Of a DNA stretch of 64,000 bases, positions 15,900 through 23,349 are shown in pieces (position 1 is the stretch's first letter; the number at the start of each line of letters is the position of its first letter). The notes below the pieces were generated by a model, which was not told the origin of the DNA, searched no databases, and saw only the letters and a program-made list of their open reading frames with translations. The position numbers and the translations under genes are program-made. The DNA lies in NCBI RefSeq assembly GCF_017377855.1, contig NZ_JAFREP010000016.1, positions 1 through 64,000 of the forward strand. The letters run 5' to 3'. The DNA is from Acanthopleuribacter pedis. Its GTDB lineage: Bacteria; Acidobacteriota; Holophagae; Acanthopleuribacterales; Acanthopleuribacteraceae.

Positions 15900-17309
15900 A
15901 TGGCCAGGATTCCTGGGACGACACATCGACGCAAAGGCGGGGTTGTGGTGCAATCGGTGACCACGGATTCAATTGCCGCGCTGTGTGGCATCGAACCGGG
16001 GGACAAGATCCTTTCGATCAACGGCCATATGATTCCCGACAGCCTAAGCTTCTCCTTTAACATCACCATGCCCGAGCTTTACATCGTGGTTGAGAAGCAA
16101 AACGGCGAACACTGGGACTTGGAAATTGAAAACGACGGGGACGCTGCCTTCGGTGTCGGCCTCGAAGAAGACGAAATCATGCTTTGCAAAAACAAGTGCG
16201 TGTTTTGTTTCGTTGATCAGAATCCCAAGGGTTACCGCCGCTCATTACTTATTAAAGATGAAGACATTCGTTTGTCCTTTATGTACGGCAATTATTCGAC
16301 CTTGTCCTCGACGGACGCCGCGGAAGAAGCGCGGATTATTCGCGAGAAAATTGATCCGCTGTACGTTTCCGTTCACGCCACCGACCCCGAGGTGCGTGTG
16401 TTCATGTTGAAGAACAAAAAGCAGGGCGAAATTTTGGCGCGGTTGAAACGCTTTGCGGCGGGTGGCATCCATTTTCACGCCCAGGTGGTACTTTGTCCCG
16501 GCGTGAACGACGGCCCGATTTTGGCCAAGACCCTCGAAGAATTGGCGGCATTGCACCCCTACTGCCTGTCCATCGCGGTAGTTCCGCTGGGTATTACCGA
16601 ACACCGCGCCAAGTTGACGGTGCTCAAACCGGTTTCCGATGCGTACTGCCGCGAAACGGTGGCCTTCTGTGAGGATTACCGGCATCGTTTCGAGGCCGAA
16701 TACGGCGATCCCATGGTGTTTCTCGGCGATGAATTTTACCTGCGTGCCGGGTTGCCGATCCCGCCCAAACCCGATTACCGCGATTTTCCCCAAATGGAAA
16801 ACGGCATCGGTATGGTGCGCCGTTTTGTAGATGGTTTTGAAGAGGGCCTCCTCGACCTTAAATTAGAGCGCGGCCTCAAAGGAACCCTGGTGACCGGAAC
16901 CCTGTTTGGGCCGGTTCTTTCGCGGTGTATTGACCGCCTGAACCAAGTATTTGGTACCGAGTTACGGGTGGTGCCGATTCGCAACGACGCCTTTGGGCCA
17001 ACCCTGATCACGGTTGCCGGCCTGGTTCACGGTCGCGATACAGTGACCCAGTTGCGCGGCGGCGATATTGGTGATTTCGTGGTGATGCCCCATGTAATGC
17101 TTAAAGACGCCGACACCGATCCTATTATGATCGACAACTACTATCCCAAGCACTTGGCTTCGCTGCTTAAGGTGCCGGTGGTGGGGACCCCCAACACGGC
17201 CGACGGTTTGCTGGATGTGCTGCGGGATTGGCGCGAGCATGTGCTTGCTTGGACCCCCAAACCCGGGGAGAAGGTGACGGCCCCGCGTGCGCCCGTGGCG
17301 CATGGGTGA
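15900..17309 (+). CDS. PDZ and radical SAM protein of the DUF512 family
   Basis: 469 residues from the ATG at 15900, six bases after GGAGG. The N-terminal PDZ-like part (VTTDSIAALCGIEPGDKILSINGH) leads into a radical SAM cysteine motif CKNKCVFC (Cys96, Cys100, Cys103) and FVDQNPKGYRRSL, then LSFMYGNYSTL, all hallmarks of the DUF512 (COG1625) iron-sulfur proteins. The C-terminal third has DALGP-like text (NDAFGPTLITVAGLVHG) also typical. The family reaction is not known to me. A terminator separates it from the tRNA upstream; it converges on the next gene with a 12-base gap. Confidence 0.9.
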   Translation: MARIPGTTHRRKGGVVVQSVTTDSIAALCGIEPGDKILSINGHMIPDSLSFSFNITMPELYIVVEKQNGEHWDLEIENDGDAAFGVGLEEDEIMLCKNKCVFCFVDQNPKGYRRSLLIKDEDIRLSFMYGNYSTLSSTDAAEEARIIREKIDPLYVSVHATDPEVRVFMLKNKKQGEILARLKRFAAGGIHFHAQVVLCPGVNDGPILAKTLEELAALHPYCLSIAVVPLGITEHRAKLTVLKPVSDAYCRETVAFCEDYRHRFEAEYGDPMVFLGDEFYLRAGLPIPPKPDYRDFPQMENGIGMVRRFVDGFEEGLLDLKLERGLKGTLVTGTLFGPVLSRCIDRLNQVFGTELRVVPIRNDAFGPTLITVAGLVHGRDTVTQLRGGDIGDFVVMPHVMLKDADTDPIMIDNYYPKHLASLLKVPVVGTPNTADGLLDVLRDWREHVLAWTPKPGEKVTAPRAPVAHG

Positions 17310-17321
17310 TTTGTTGGTGGG

Positions 17322-18110
17322 TTAATCGGTGTGCGCGGGGTTGTGAGTCCCGGCCTCGAATTGATCGAGGGTGGTTGTTTCCGGCTCAGGGAGGCCCGCG
17401 ATCCAGTTCGCCGCGGCCTCGGTGTTAAACCTTTGTGTCATGACGGCACGCACCGGTTTTGGGCCGCTCACCGCGTTGGTGGTGACGACCGCGCGGAAAC
17501 GGGGCAGCTCCTCCAGTTTAATCGCGGCTTCCGCTACTTTGCTTTGTTCCAACAGCCTTTGGCGGACGGTGCCGGGGAGAAGCCCGCTCGCAAGCGGCGG
17601 CGTGATCCAGGATCCGTCTGCCCTCAGGAAGCACAGGTTTGCGGTGCCGGCTTCTAGGATAAAGCCCTTTTGGTCCACGATGAGGCCGTCGTCATATCCC
17701 GCTTGCTTGGCGAGGCGCCCGACGATTTGATAACCCAAGCGTGCGCCCGATTTGAGCTGCCGCCAAGGGTCGTTGCAGGGGAATCGGTGTTCGCTGAGAT
17801 GGAGGGCGAGCGAGGGACGTGAATCGCCGGCGTATGGCTTGACCCACACGTGGCTTTTCGTTTTGAAAGCCGGGTTTGCGGCCCAGCGACCGCCCTGTTG
17901 CAACAGCGTGAAACGCACGACCCATGCGCCCTCGGCGGGCACCGCTTCCCGCAGCGCACGTGCGAAGGCGGCGCGATCCGGCGGCTGCAGCAGGACTTGC
18001 GCGGCCGCGGTGCCGAGGCGCTGGAAATGGCGGTCTAGGTCGCGGTAGCGACCGTCGCGGGCGATCAGGGTTTCGAAGAGACTATGACCGTAAAGGGCGT
18101 AGTCGTCCAT
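17322..18110 (-). CDS. class IV PLP aminotransferase (aminodeoxychorismate lyase-like)
   Basis: 262 residues, fold-type IV. MDDYALYGHSLFETLIARDGRYRDLDRHFQRL matches the start of PabC-type proteins; the PLP lysine is Lys120 (WRQLKSGARLGYQ) and Glu153 sits in ILEAGTANLCF. PabC releases pyruvate from 4-amino-4-deoxychorismate in folate synthesis; D-amino-acid and branched-chain transaminases share the fold, so the substrate is not certain. It starts two bases after the hpt stop codon, so the two are cotranscribed; folate and purine salvage would be compatible roles. Confidence 0.75.
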   Translation of the reverse strand: MDDYALYGHSLFETLIARDGRYRDLDRHFQRLGTAAAQVLLQPPDRAAFARALREAVPAEGAWVVRFTLLQQGGRWAANPAFKTKSHVWVKPYAGDSRPSLALHLSEHRFPCNDPWRQLKSGARLGYQIVGRLAKQAGYDDGLIVDQKGFILEAGTANLCFLRADGSWITPPLASGLLPGTVRQRLLEQSKVAEAAIKLEELPRFRAVVTTNAVSGPKPVRAVMTQRFNTEAAANWIAGLPEPETTTLDQFEAGTHNPAHTD

Positions 18111-18112
18111 GC

Positions 18113-18643
18113 CTAACCGTTGGGGTCGAGCACGCCGATGTAGGGCAGGTTGCGGAAGTATTCGTCGTAATCAAGGCCGTAGCCGATGACGAATTTGTCT
18201 TCAATGGTGAACCCGGTGTAGGCGATGTCGACATCCACCACGCGGCGGCTGGGTTTGTCGAGCAGCGAACAAACTTTAAGCGAGCTCGGGTGGCGCACGG
18301 AGAGCAATTCAAGCGTGCGGTGCAAGGTGCGCCCGGTATCGACAATGTCTTCAATGATGAGCACGTCTTTGCCGGAAATATCGACGTCGAGATCCTGCAA
18401 AATCTTCACACTGCCGGACGATTCGGTGCCGCCGCCGTAGCTGGAGGCGCGCATGACGTCGACCCGAACCGGGATGGTCAGGTGACGGACCAGGTCCGCG
18501 CAAAAAATGATCGAACCTTTGAGCAGGCAGACGCCGAAGAGCTCGGTGTCCTTGTAATCTTCGTTGATTTGGGCGCCGAGTTCGGCCACCCGTTTTTGAA
18601 TTTGATCGGCCGTCAACAGGGTTTCGGTGACTTTACCGCGCAT
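18113..18643 (-). CDS. hpt: hypoxanthine phosphoribosyltransferase
   Basis: 176 residues, the usual length. The PRPP-binding motif VLIIEDIVDTGRT is intact, with GVCLLKGSIIFCADLVRHL and MRASSYGGGTESSG typical of the HPRT group and KPSRRVVDVDIAYTGFTIEDKFVIGYGLDYDEYFRNLPYIGVL at the C-terminus. It salvages hypoxanthine and guanine to IMP and GMP. It is the first gene of a two-gene unit with the aminotransferase. Confidence 0.95.
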   Translation of the reverse strand: MRGKVTETLLTADQIQKRVAELGAQINEDYKDTELFGVCLLKGSIIFCADLVRHLTIPVRVDVMRASSYGGGTESSGSVKILQDLDVDISGKDVLIIEDIVDTGRTLHRTLELLSVRHPSSLKVCSLLDKPSRRVVDVDIAYTGFTIEDKFVIGYGLDYDEYFRNLPYIGVLDPNG

Positions 18644-18685
18644 GCAGGGAACCTCCGGGAACGGGTTGGGGCAAAATAGGGTGGT

Positions 18686-19153
18686 TTAGAAAAAGGAACA
18701 CTGGCCGGTGCTGGGCAGGGCCTCGCGGGCGTCGAGATCGGGAATGCCGGCGAGCATGAAAATCGAGGGGTTCCACACGCTGGGGTCCAGGGAGAACATG
18801 CCGGCCAAACGATGGCTGTCGGAGCACTGACGCAAAATGGTGACCATGCCGGCGCGGTTCAGAATGGAGAGGTAGGCCAGGGTGGCCTCGACCGGAATAC
18901 TCGGCAGGCCGCCGCCTTTTTGGAATAACAAAATCAAGTAAGGCAAGCGGGTTACGATCTCGGCAATATCGTCCTCGGGCAGGTCGGTCGACAGCACCTC
19001 AAGGGTGCGGGCGATGGTTTCCGGGTCCTCGATCACGACCCAATGGTAGTTACCGGTGTCCTCGGGAACGTAGCGGTCAAACTGGCTGAGGGCCCGGCTG
19101 ATAAGTCCTTGGAGGCTGGTATTCAAACGCACGAATTCAAGTTGTTGACCCAT
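18686..19153 (-). CDS. conserved-looking hypothetical protein
   Basis: 155 residues from the ATG at 19153, eight bases after GGAG; an ATG 36 bases upstream is less likely. Soluble, mixed alpha/beta, no signal peptide or membrane segment. Visible features are a DLPEDDIAEIVTRLPYLILLFQKGG helix pair and an Asp/Pro-rich C-terminus. No family recognised. It precedes hpt by about 40 bases in the same direction and could share its transcript. Confidence 0.7.
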   Translation of the reverse strand: MGQQLEFVRLNTSLQGLISRALSQFDRYVPEDTGNYHWVVIEDPETIARTLEVLSTDLPEDDIAEIVTRLPYLILLFQKGGGLPSIPVEATLAYLSILNRAGMVTILRQCSDSHRLAGMFSLDPSVWNPSIFMLAGIPDLDAREALPSTGQCSFF

Positions 19154-19348
19154 CTTTATAACTCCGATGTTTTCAATCGGTTTCCACATTTTATCTCGGA
19201 GAACCTGTTAATCGCTTAACTTATACACCAGCCGTCCCGGTGCCGCAAGCGCGGGAGGGGAAAACCCACCTTTGGGTCGGGGAAAGGAGGGTTGGTGCGA
19301 AAAAAACGTGGTGGGCGCAAAGTGGCGGGCGCTGAAAAACAACCTTGT

Positions 19349-19837
19349 TTAATTGCGAAAACGGTTGTTGCGTGGGTTGCGCTGATTGGGACGGTTTAGC
19401 TGGCGGGCACGCTGTTGTACCTTACGCTGAAACTCCTGGTAAAACGTAAAAAATTCGATGGTTTCGTCCGGGGTCAGCAGCTCGCGGACTTTTTTCCACA
19501 TGGCCATCTCGTTTTCATGGACCGACACCTTTACGGCAAAGTATTCGTCAATCAGTTGTGCCTTATCGGCGGGCCCCTCGTTCAGGCGCATTTTGAGCCG
19601 CCGCTGCCGTTGCTTGAGCTTGAGTTGGTTGGCCTCGTATTCGTCCAAGATCTCGTTGAGATCCAGCAACTTCTCATCCGAGAAATCGAGATTTTTGCGG
19701 GTCTCGGCCAAACGCACAAAACGGAGCGTCTCCTGGATTTTTTCCAAGTTGGCCCCGGGTTGCGCAACAAGCGGTAGGAGGCAACACCCAACCGCCAAAC
19801 ATACTGTTGTCAGGATCCTTAATCGCGGTCCGCGCAC
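19349..19837 (-). CDS. small periplasmic CpxP/Spy-like helical protein
   Basis: About 162 residues from a GTG that follows GGAGG by six bases and lies just past the anti-sigma stop; an ATG at 19852 is possible. A signal peptide (LRILTTVCLAVGCCLLPLVAQPGA) is followed by a charged all-helical domain (NLDFSDEKLLDLNEILDEYEANQLKLKQRQRRLKMRL, then LLTPDETIEFFTFYQEFQRKVQQRARQL) and a basic Asn/Arg tail. The layout recalls CpxP/Spy chaperones, though the LTxxQ motif is only approximate (LTPDETIEF). Third gene of the sigma/anti-sigma operon, so probably an envelope-stress effector or sensor. Confidence 0.7.
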   Translation of the reverse strand: MRGPRLRILTTVCLAVGCCLLPLVAQPGANLEKIQETLRFVRLAETRKNLDFSDEKLLDLNEILDEYEANQLKLKQRQRRLKMRLNEGPADKAQLIDEYFAVKVSVHENEMAMWKKVRELLTPDETIEFFTFYQEFQRKVQQRARQLNRPNQRNPRNNRFRN

Positions 19838-19838
19838 A

Positions 19839-20408
19839 TCAACCCTCCGCATTCCAAAGCGATTTAAACGCTTCACTATCAAAATTTTCATCAAGCGGCA
19901 GGTCCCCGTCTCGTTCCAGGAATTGGCTGTCCTCGCCCAGGTCGTCCAGCAGTTGGGCAACGTCGCTTTCTACCAGGTCGCTGAGGTTGCCGTCCAGGTA
20001 ATCGTCGCTGTAGAGTTGATCGATAAAGGCCAAATCTTGTTCGGACATCTGCGCCCATTGATTATCGCTCGGGTTCAGATCGCTTTGACGCGGGGTGGAC
20101 GGCATCAGCAAAAAGCCGAGAACCAGCAAGCCGGCAAAGGCAAAAGCGGTGGTTTGCCAACCGCCGAAGAAAAAGCGCCAACTGAAGCGGGCGCGCTTGC
20201 GCGGGCGGTTCTCCAAGCGTTGTTGAAGGCGATGGTTGAACTGATTCCAATACTCCTGGCCGGGGTCGGGTGCCTCAATGGCTTCAATCGATTCCATCAT
20301 GGCGATCAATTCGGCGGCTTCCTCACGCGCGGCGGCGTCGTTGGGGTTGTCGAGGTAGGCCGCAAAGGCTTCTTGCTCGGTGCGCGGCTTGTTTGGGGTG
20401 TTGTTCAT
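19839..20408 (-). CDS. single-pass membrane anti-sigma-like protein
   Basis: 189 residues. A cytoplasmic helical N-terminal part (1 to about 80, EAAELIAMMESIEAIEAP...NQFNHRLQQRLENRPRKRARF), one membrane helix (about 84-103) and an acidic periplasmic C-terminus. It has no His-x3-Cys-x2-Cys zinc motif, so it is not a ZAS anti-sigma factor. Its ATG overlaps the sigma-factor stop codon (ATGA), which together with topology makes an anti-sigma role likely. Confidence 0.72.
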   Translation of the reverse strand: MNNTPNKPRTEQEAFAAYLDNPNDAAAREEAAELIAMMESIEAIEAPDPGQEYWNQFNHRLQQRLENRPRKRARFSWRFFFGGWQTTAFAFAGLLVLGFLLMPSTPRQSDLNPSDNQWAQMSEQDLAFIDQLYSDDYLDGNLSDLVESDVAQLLDDLGEDSQFLERDGDLPLDENFDSEAFKSLWNAEG

Positions 20409-20983
20409 GAGTTCACTCCCACCTTCAGAAGGGTTCGCAATTTTTTGACGGCGTTAAAGACGTTGGCTTTGACGGTGCCGGGCGAACACTTCATGATTTT
20501 AGCGACTTCTTCACAGGTCATGTCTTGGAATGTTTTTAAGAGCAGGGTTTCTTTTTGTTTGGGGGGTAACTGATTGATGGCGGCATAAAGTTCCTCGTGG
20601 CGCTGCTCCTGAATGAGCCGGGCCTCGGATACCGCGCCCTTGCCGTGATCGTGGTCCTCGACCGCATCGCCGCTGTCCTTGGTGACGCGACCGCTGCGGG
20701 TTAAGTTGATGCTCAGGTTGGTGCAAATCTTAAGGAGCCAGGTCTTGAGGCTCGCTTCCTGACGAAAGTTCGCCAGCCCGTTGTAGGCGCGGATAAATGT
20801 CTCCTGGGTGAGATCGTCCGCCTCCGCGTGGTTGCGGGTGAACCGGTAGGCCACGGCGTAGACCTGTTTGCGGTATTTCAGCGTGATCTGTGTAAACGCG
20901 GATTCTTCACCGTCCAGAAAACGCTGGACGAGGGCTTGGTCCTCGCTGGTCGGAATCGCCTGGGGGTTTACCTGGATGGTCAC
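20405..20983 (-). CDS. ECF-type RNA polymerase sigma factor
   Basis: About 192 residues from a GTG six bases after AAGGA; the long upstream extension of the frame does not look like sigma sequence. Region 2 is clear (YRKQVYAVAYRFTRNHAEADDLTQETFIRAYNGL), as is region 4 (LPPKQKETLLLKTFQDMTCEEVAKIMKCSPGTVKANVFNAVKKLR). There is no region 3, as in RpoE-like factors. Translationally coupled to a membrane anti-sigma candidate and followed by a CpxP-like periplasmic protein, so it probably responds to envelope signals. Confidence 0.93.
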   Translation of the reverse strand: MTIQVNPQAIPTSEDQALVQRFLDGEESAFTQITLKYRKQVYAVAYRFTRNHAEADDLTQETFIRAYNGLANFRQEASLKTWLLKICTNLSINLTRSGRVTKDSGDAVEDHDHGKGAVSEARLIQEQRHEELYAAINQLPPKQKETLLLKTFQDMTCEEVAKIMKCSPGTVKANVFNAVKKLRTLLKVGVNS

Positions 20984-21259
20984 GCCAAATCCTTGCAGGG
21001 ATGTCGTCGTCAATGGTCCTACCTCGTCCTCGCCCTCGCGGGCAAACGGTCTGGTGATCCGTGCCGTGTCGGGATAGGAGCACCTTCGTTGTGGACATGG
21101 ACCGTTCGGGAGCCTCTTTGGTTTAATCGGTTGCATCAAAAAATTTCTAAATCCGCTTATTCAACTGAGAACGTGGGCCGTATCACGTGGGGTCAAGGCC
21201 GAAGCGGTTTGCCGAGCAGCGCCGTATGCGCCTAAAATGGGTTGAGAAAGGAAGGTTTT

Positions 21260-21817
21260 ATGAAATGGACGACGATTGCGATGTGGCTGTTTTTTGGTTT
21301 AGCGTTTACCGCGGCACCTCAAGCGGACCTCGACGAAGCGGAGGCGCAACCCTTCATTACCCGCGTCCAAGAAAGTTTCCTGGCGTTTAACGAGCACGCC
21401 GAGTTGGGCTTAATCCTTCGTGTATACCCTTGGTTTGAAACCAAATCCTGGCGAGCCGTTGTGGTGGAAGGGAGAACGCGGGTTGTGTTTGAAGGACGGA
21501 TCAACGACGCCAAGGCGGTCCAAGATTTTAATGAGCGCAACAAATACGCTTGGCCGGAGTCCTTCAAGGCGATGCAGCTCAAAAGTTACTACCATCTTGA
21601 GAAGGACAAGCAAGGGCTGGCTTTTCGGTTGTTTTTTGATTTTAGCGACGCCCGCAACTATGCCCCGGTTGGCGGCGCGTTAGGCGTTCAGCGCGCATCG
21701 GATGATGTTTGGACCTACCAACCCATGAGTGAAAAAACCTTTGTCGCGGTTTTGGAAGGTCTGTACAACCGCGATGATCCTTACCTGATCCTGGTCCACG
21801 GCTTGCCGTACAAATAG
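21260..21817 (+). CDS. secreted hypothetical protein
   Basis: 185 residues from the ATG at 21260, close behind AAGGAAGG. A signal peptide (MKWTTIAMWLFFGLAFTAAPQA) precedes a soluble domain of about 160 residues with two aromatic-rich beta regions (GLILRVYPWFETKSWRAVVVEG; YYHLEKDKQGLAFRLFFDF). No cysteines, no recognised domain. Divergent from the sigma operon and convergent with bioA, with a single base between the two stop codons. Confidence 0.72.
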   Translation: MKWTTIAMWLFFGLAFTAAPQADLDEAEAQPFITRVQESFLAFNEHAELGLILRVYPWFETKSWRAVVVEGRTRVVFEGRINDAKAVQDFNERNKYAWPESFKAMQLKSYYHLEKDKQGLAFRLFFDFSDARNYAPVGGALGVQRASDDVWTYQPMSEKTFVAVLEGLYNRDDPYLILVHGLPYK

Positions 21818-21818
21818 G

Positions 21819-23126
21819 TCATGCGTCGGCGAGGACCTGGTGAATGGCGGCAGTGAGGTGGTCCAAGTCGTCGGCTCCCATGACATAGGGCGGCATGACG
21901 TAAACCAGCTTGCCGAAGGGCCTAACCCAAACGCCGGCTTCGACGAAACGCGGTTGGATTTGGTGCATGTTCACCGGCGCCTTGAGTTCGACGACGCCGA
22001 TGGCGCCCAACACGCGGACCTCGGCAACGTTCGGTAAATCCCGACACGGGGCCAAGCCACGGTTCAAACGGGTTTCAATGCCGTGGACCTGATCCTGCCA
22101 GGCGCCCGTCTGCAAAAGGCGAAGACTGGCGAGCGCCGAACTGCAGGCCAATGGGTTGGCCATGAAGGTCGGGCCGTGCATCAGCGGGCCTTTGCGCGAA
22201 ATGGTGTCGGCAACTTCCGGGGAGGTGATCGTGGCCGCCAGGGTCATGGTGCCGCCGGTAAGTGCTTTGCCCAGACAAATGATGTCGGGAACGACGTCCG
22301 CGTGTTCCATGGCGAAAAGTTTGCCGGTACGGCCGAAGCCGGTGGCGATTTCGTCATGGATGATGAGGATGCCGTGTTCGCGGCAAACGCCGTGCATGCC
22401 GCGCAGCAGGGCGGGATGGTAAAAACGCATGCCGCCGGCGCCTTGGACGATGGGCTCAAGGATAAGCGCGGCGATGCTTTTCCCGTGTTGGGCCAGGCAA
22501 TCGCGCAGGGGTTGTAGGGCCGCTTCTAGTTGGCGCGGGGTGGGGTCCGCGTGGAAGGGCAGGGGTGGCGCGGGCAGGAAATGGTGTTGGGTGAGGTTTT
22601 GGTTGAACCAGCCGTGCATGCCGGTTTCGGGATCACACACGGCCATGGCGCCGAAGGTATCGCCGTGGTAGCCGCGGCGTACGGTGACCAGTTTTTGCCG
22701 TTGCGGCTGGTCTCTGCCAAGCCAATATTGGACCGCCATTTTGACGGCGACTTCTACCGAAACCGAACCACTGTCGGCGAAAAACACGCGGTTGAGGTCG
22801 GCGGGCAACATCTCGGTGAGGGTTTTGGCCAGCTCAATCGCGGGTTCGTGGGTTAAACCGCCGAACATCACGTGGGGAAACCGGTCGATTTGGGCTTTCA
22901 TGGCTTCTGTGAGGGCGGGATGGTTGTATCCGTGGATCACCGACCACCAACTGGCCATGCCGTCGATAAGCGTGCGACCGTCGGCGAGTTCCAGCCGCAC
23001 GCCGTCGGCGGCAACAACCGGGAAAATCGGAGGGCCGTGGCCAATCGCGGTGTAGGGATGCCAAATGTGGTCGTGATCAAACTTAAGGCGTTGGCGCCAT
23101 TGGGTGTCGGTGGTTGATGTCAACAT
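21819..23126 (-). CDS. bioA: adenosylmethionine-8-amino-7-oxononanoate aminotransferase
   Basis: 435 residues from the ATG at 23126, behind GAGGAG. WHPYTAIGHGPPIFPVV at the N-terminus, GMASWWSVIHGYNHP, FFADSGSVSVEVAVKMAVQYW, HDEIATGFGRTG and the PLP lysine in CLGKALTGGTMTL are diagnostic of BioA rather than other class III aminotransferases. It makes 7,8-diaminononanoate for biotin using SAM as amino donor. No other bio gene is in the window. Divergent from metH across a 223-base gap, an interesting pairing of a SAM consumer with methionine synthase. Confidence 0.95.
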   Translation of the reverse strand: MLTSTTDTQWRQRLKFDHDHIWHPYTAIGHGPPIFPVVAADGVRLELADGRTLIDGMASWWSVIHGYNHPALTEAMKAQIDRFPHVMFGGLTHEPAIELAKTLTEMLPADLNRVFFADSGSVSVEVAVKMAVQYWLGRDQPQRQKLVTVRRGYHGDTFGAMAVCDPETGMHGWFNQNLTQHHFLPAPPLPFHADPTPRQLEAALQPLRDCLAQHGKSIAALILEPIVQGAGGMRFYHPALLRGMHGVCREHGILIIHDEIATGFGRTGKLFAMEHADVVPDIICLGKALTGGTMTLAATITSPEVADTISRKGPLMHGPTFMANPLACSSALASLRLLQTGAWQDQVHGIETRLNRGLAPCRDLPNVAEVRVLGAIGVVELKAPVNMHQIQPRFVEAGVWVRPFGKLVYVMPPYVMGADDLDHLTAAIHQVLADA

Positions 23127-23261
23127 CTTGCTCCTCACTGAATCGCCTCACTCTACCACTAAATTGACGCGGTTCGACCGGGTCTCCAGGGTGCCGGAGT
23201 TGGATGTGCGGCTTTTTCGCGGCGGAAATGAGGTGAAATCAAACACAAACACGGCTAAACT

Positions 23262-23320
23262 GGAGCCCGTTTACCCGAGCCTACCTTTTCCGCCGCTAGG
23301 TTTGCTCGGGTCCGGGCCCC
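23262..23320 (+). promoter_or_regulatory. structured 5' leader of metH
   Basis: ACCCGAGC (23273-23280) pairs perfectly with GCTCGGGT (23304-23311); the stem is extended outward by GGAGCCCG (23262-23269) with CGGGCCCC (23313-23320), one mismatch, after small internal loops. The structure ends about 17 bases before the metH Shine-Dalgarno. I could not match it to the cobalamin, SAM-I or SAH riboswitch consensus; it may be a terminator/antiterminator or new cis-RNA. Confidence 0.5.
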
Positions 23321-23349
23321 CATCCAACTGTAGCTCCAGGAGGACGAAC

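Noticed and set aside
19458..20573. 371-codon plus-strand frame across the sigma operon
   Set aside because: It spans three minus-strand genes with clear domains, and its composition (Ser/Arg-rich, low acidic) is typical of a shadow.
23139..23349. Cobalamin, SAM-I or SAH riboswitch upstream of metH
   Set aside because: I looked for the B12-box GCCACTG, the SAM-I core and the SAH motif and saw none; only an unclassified hairpin remains.
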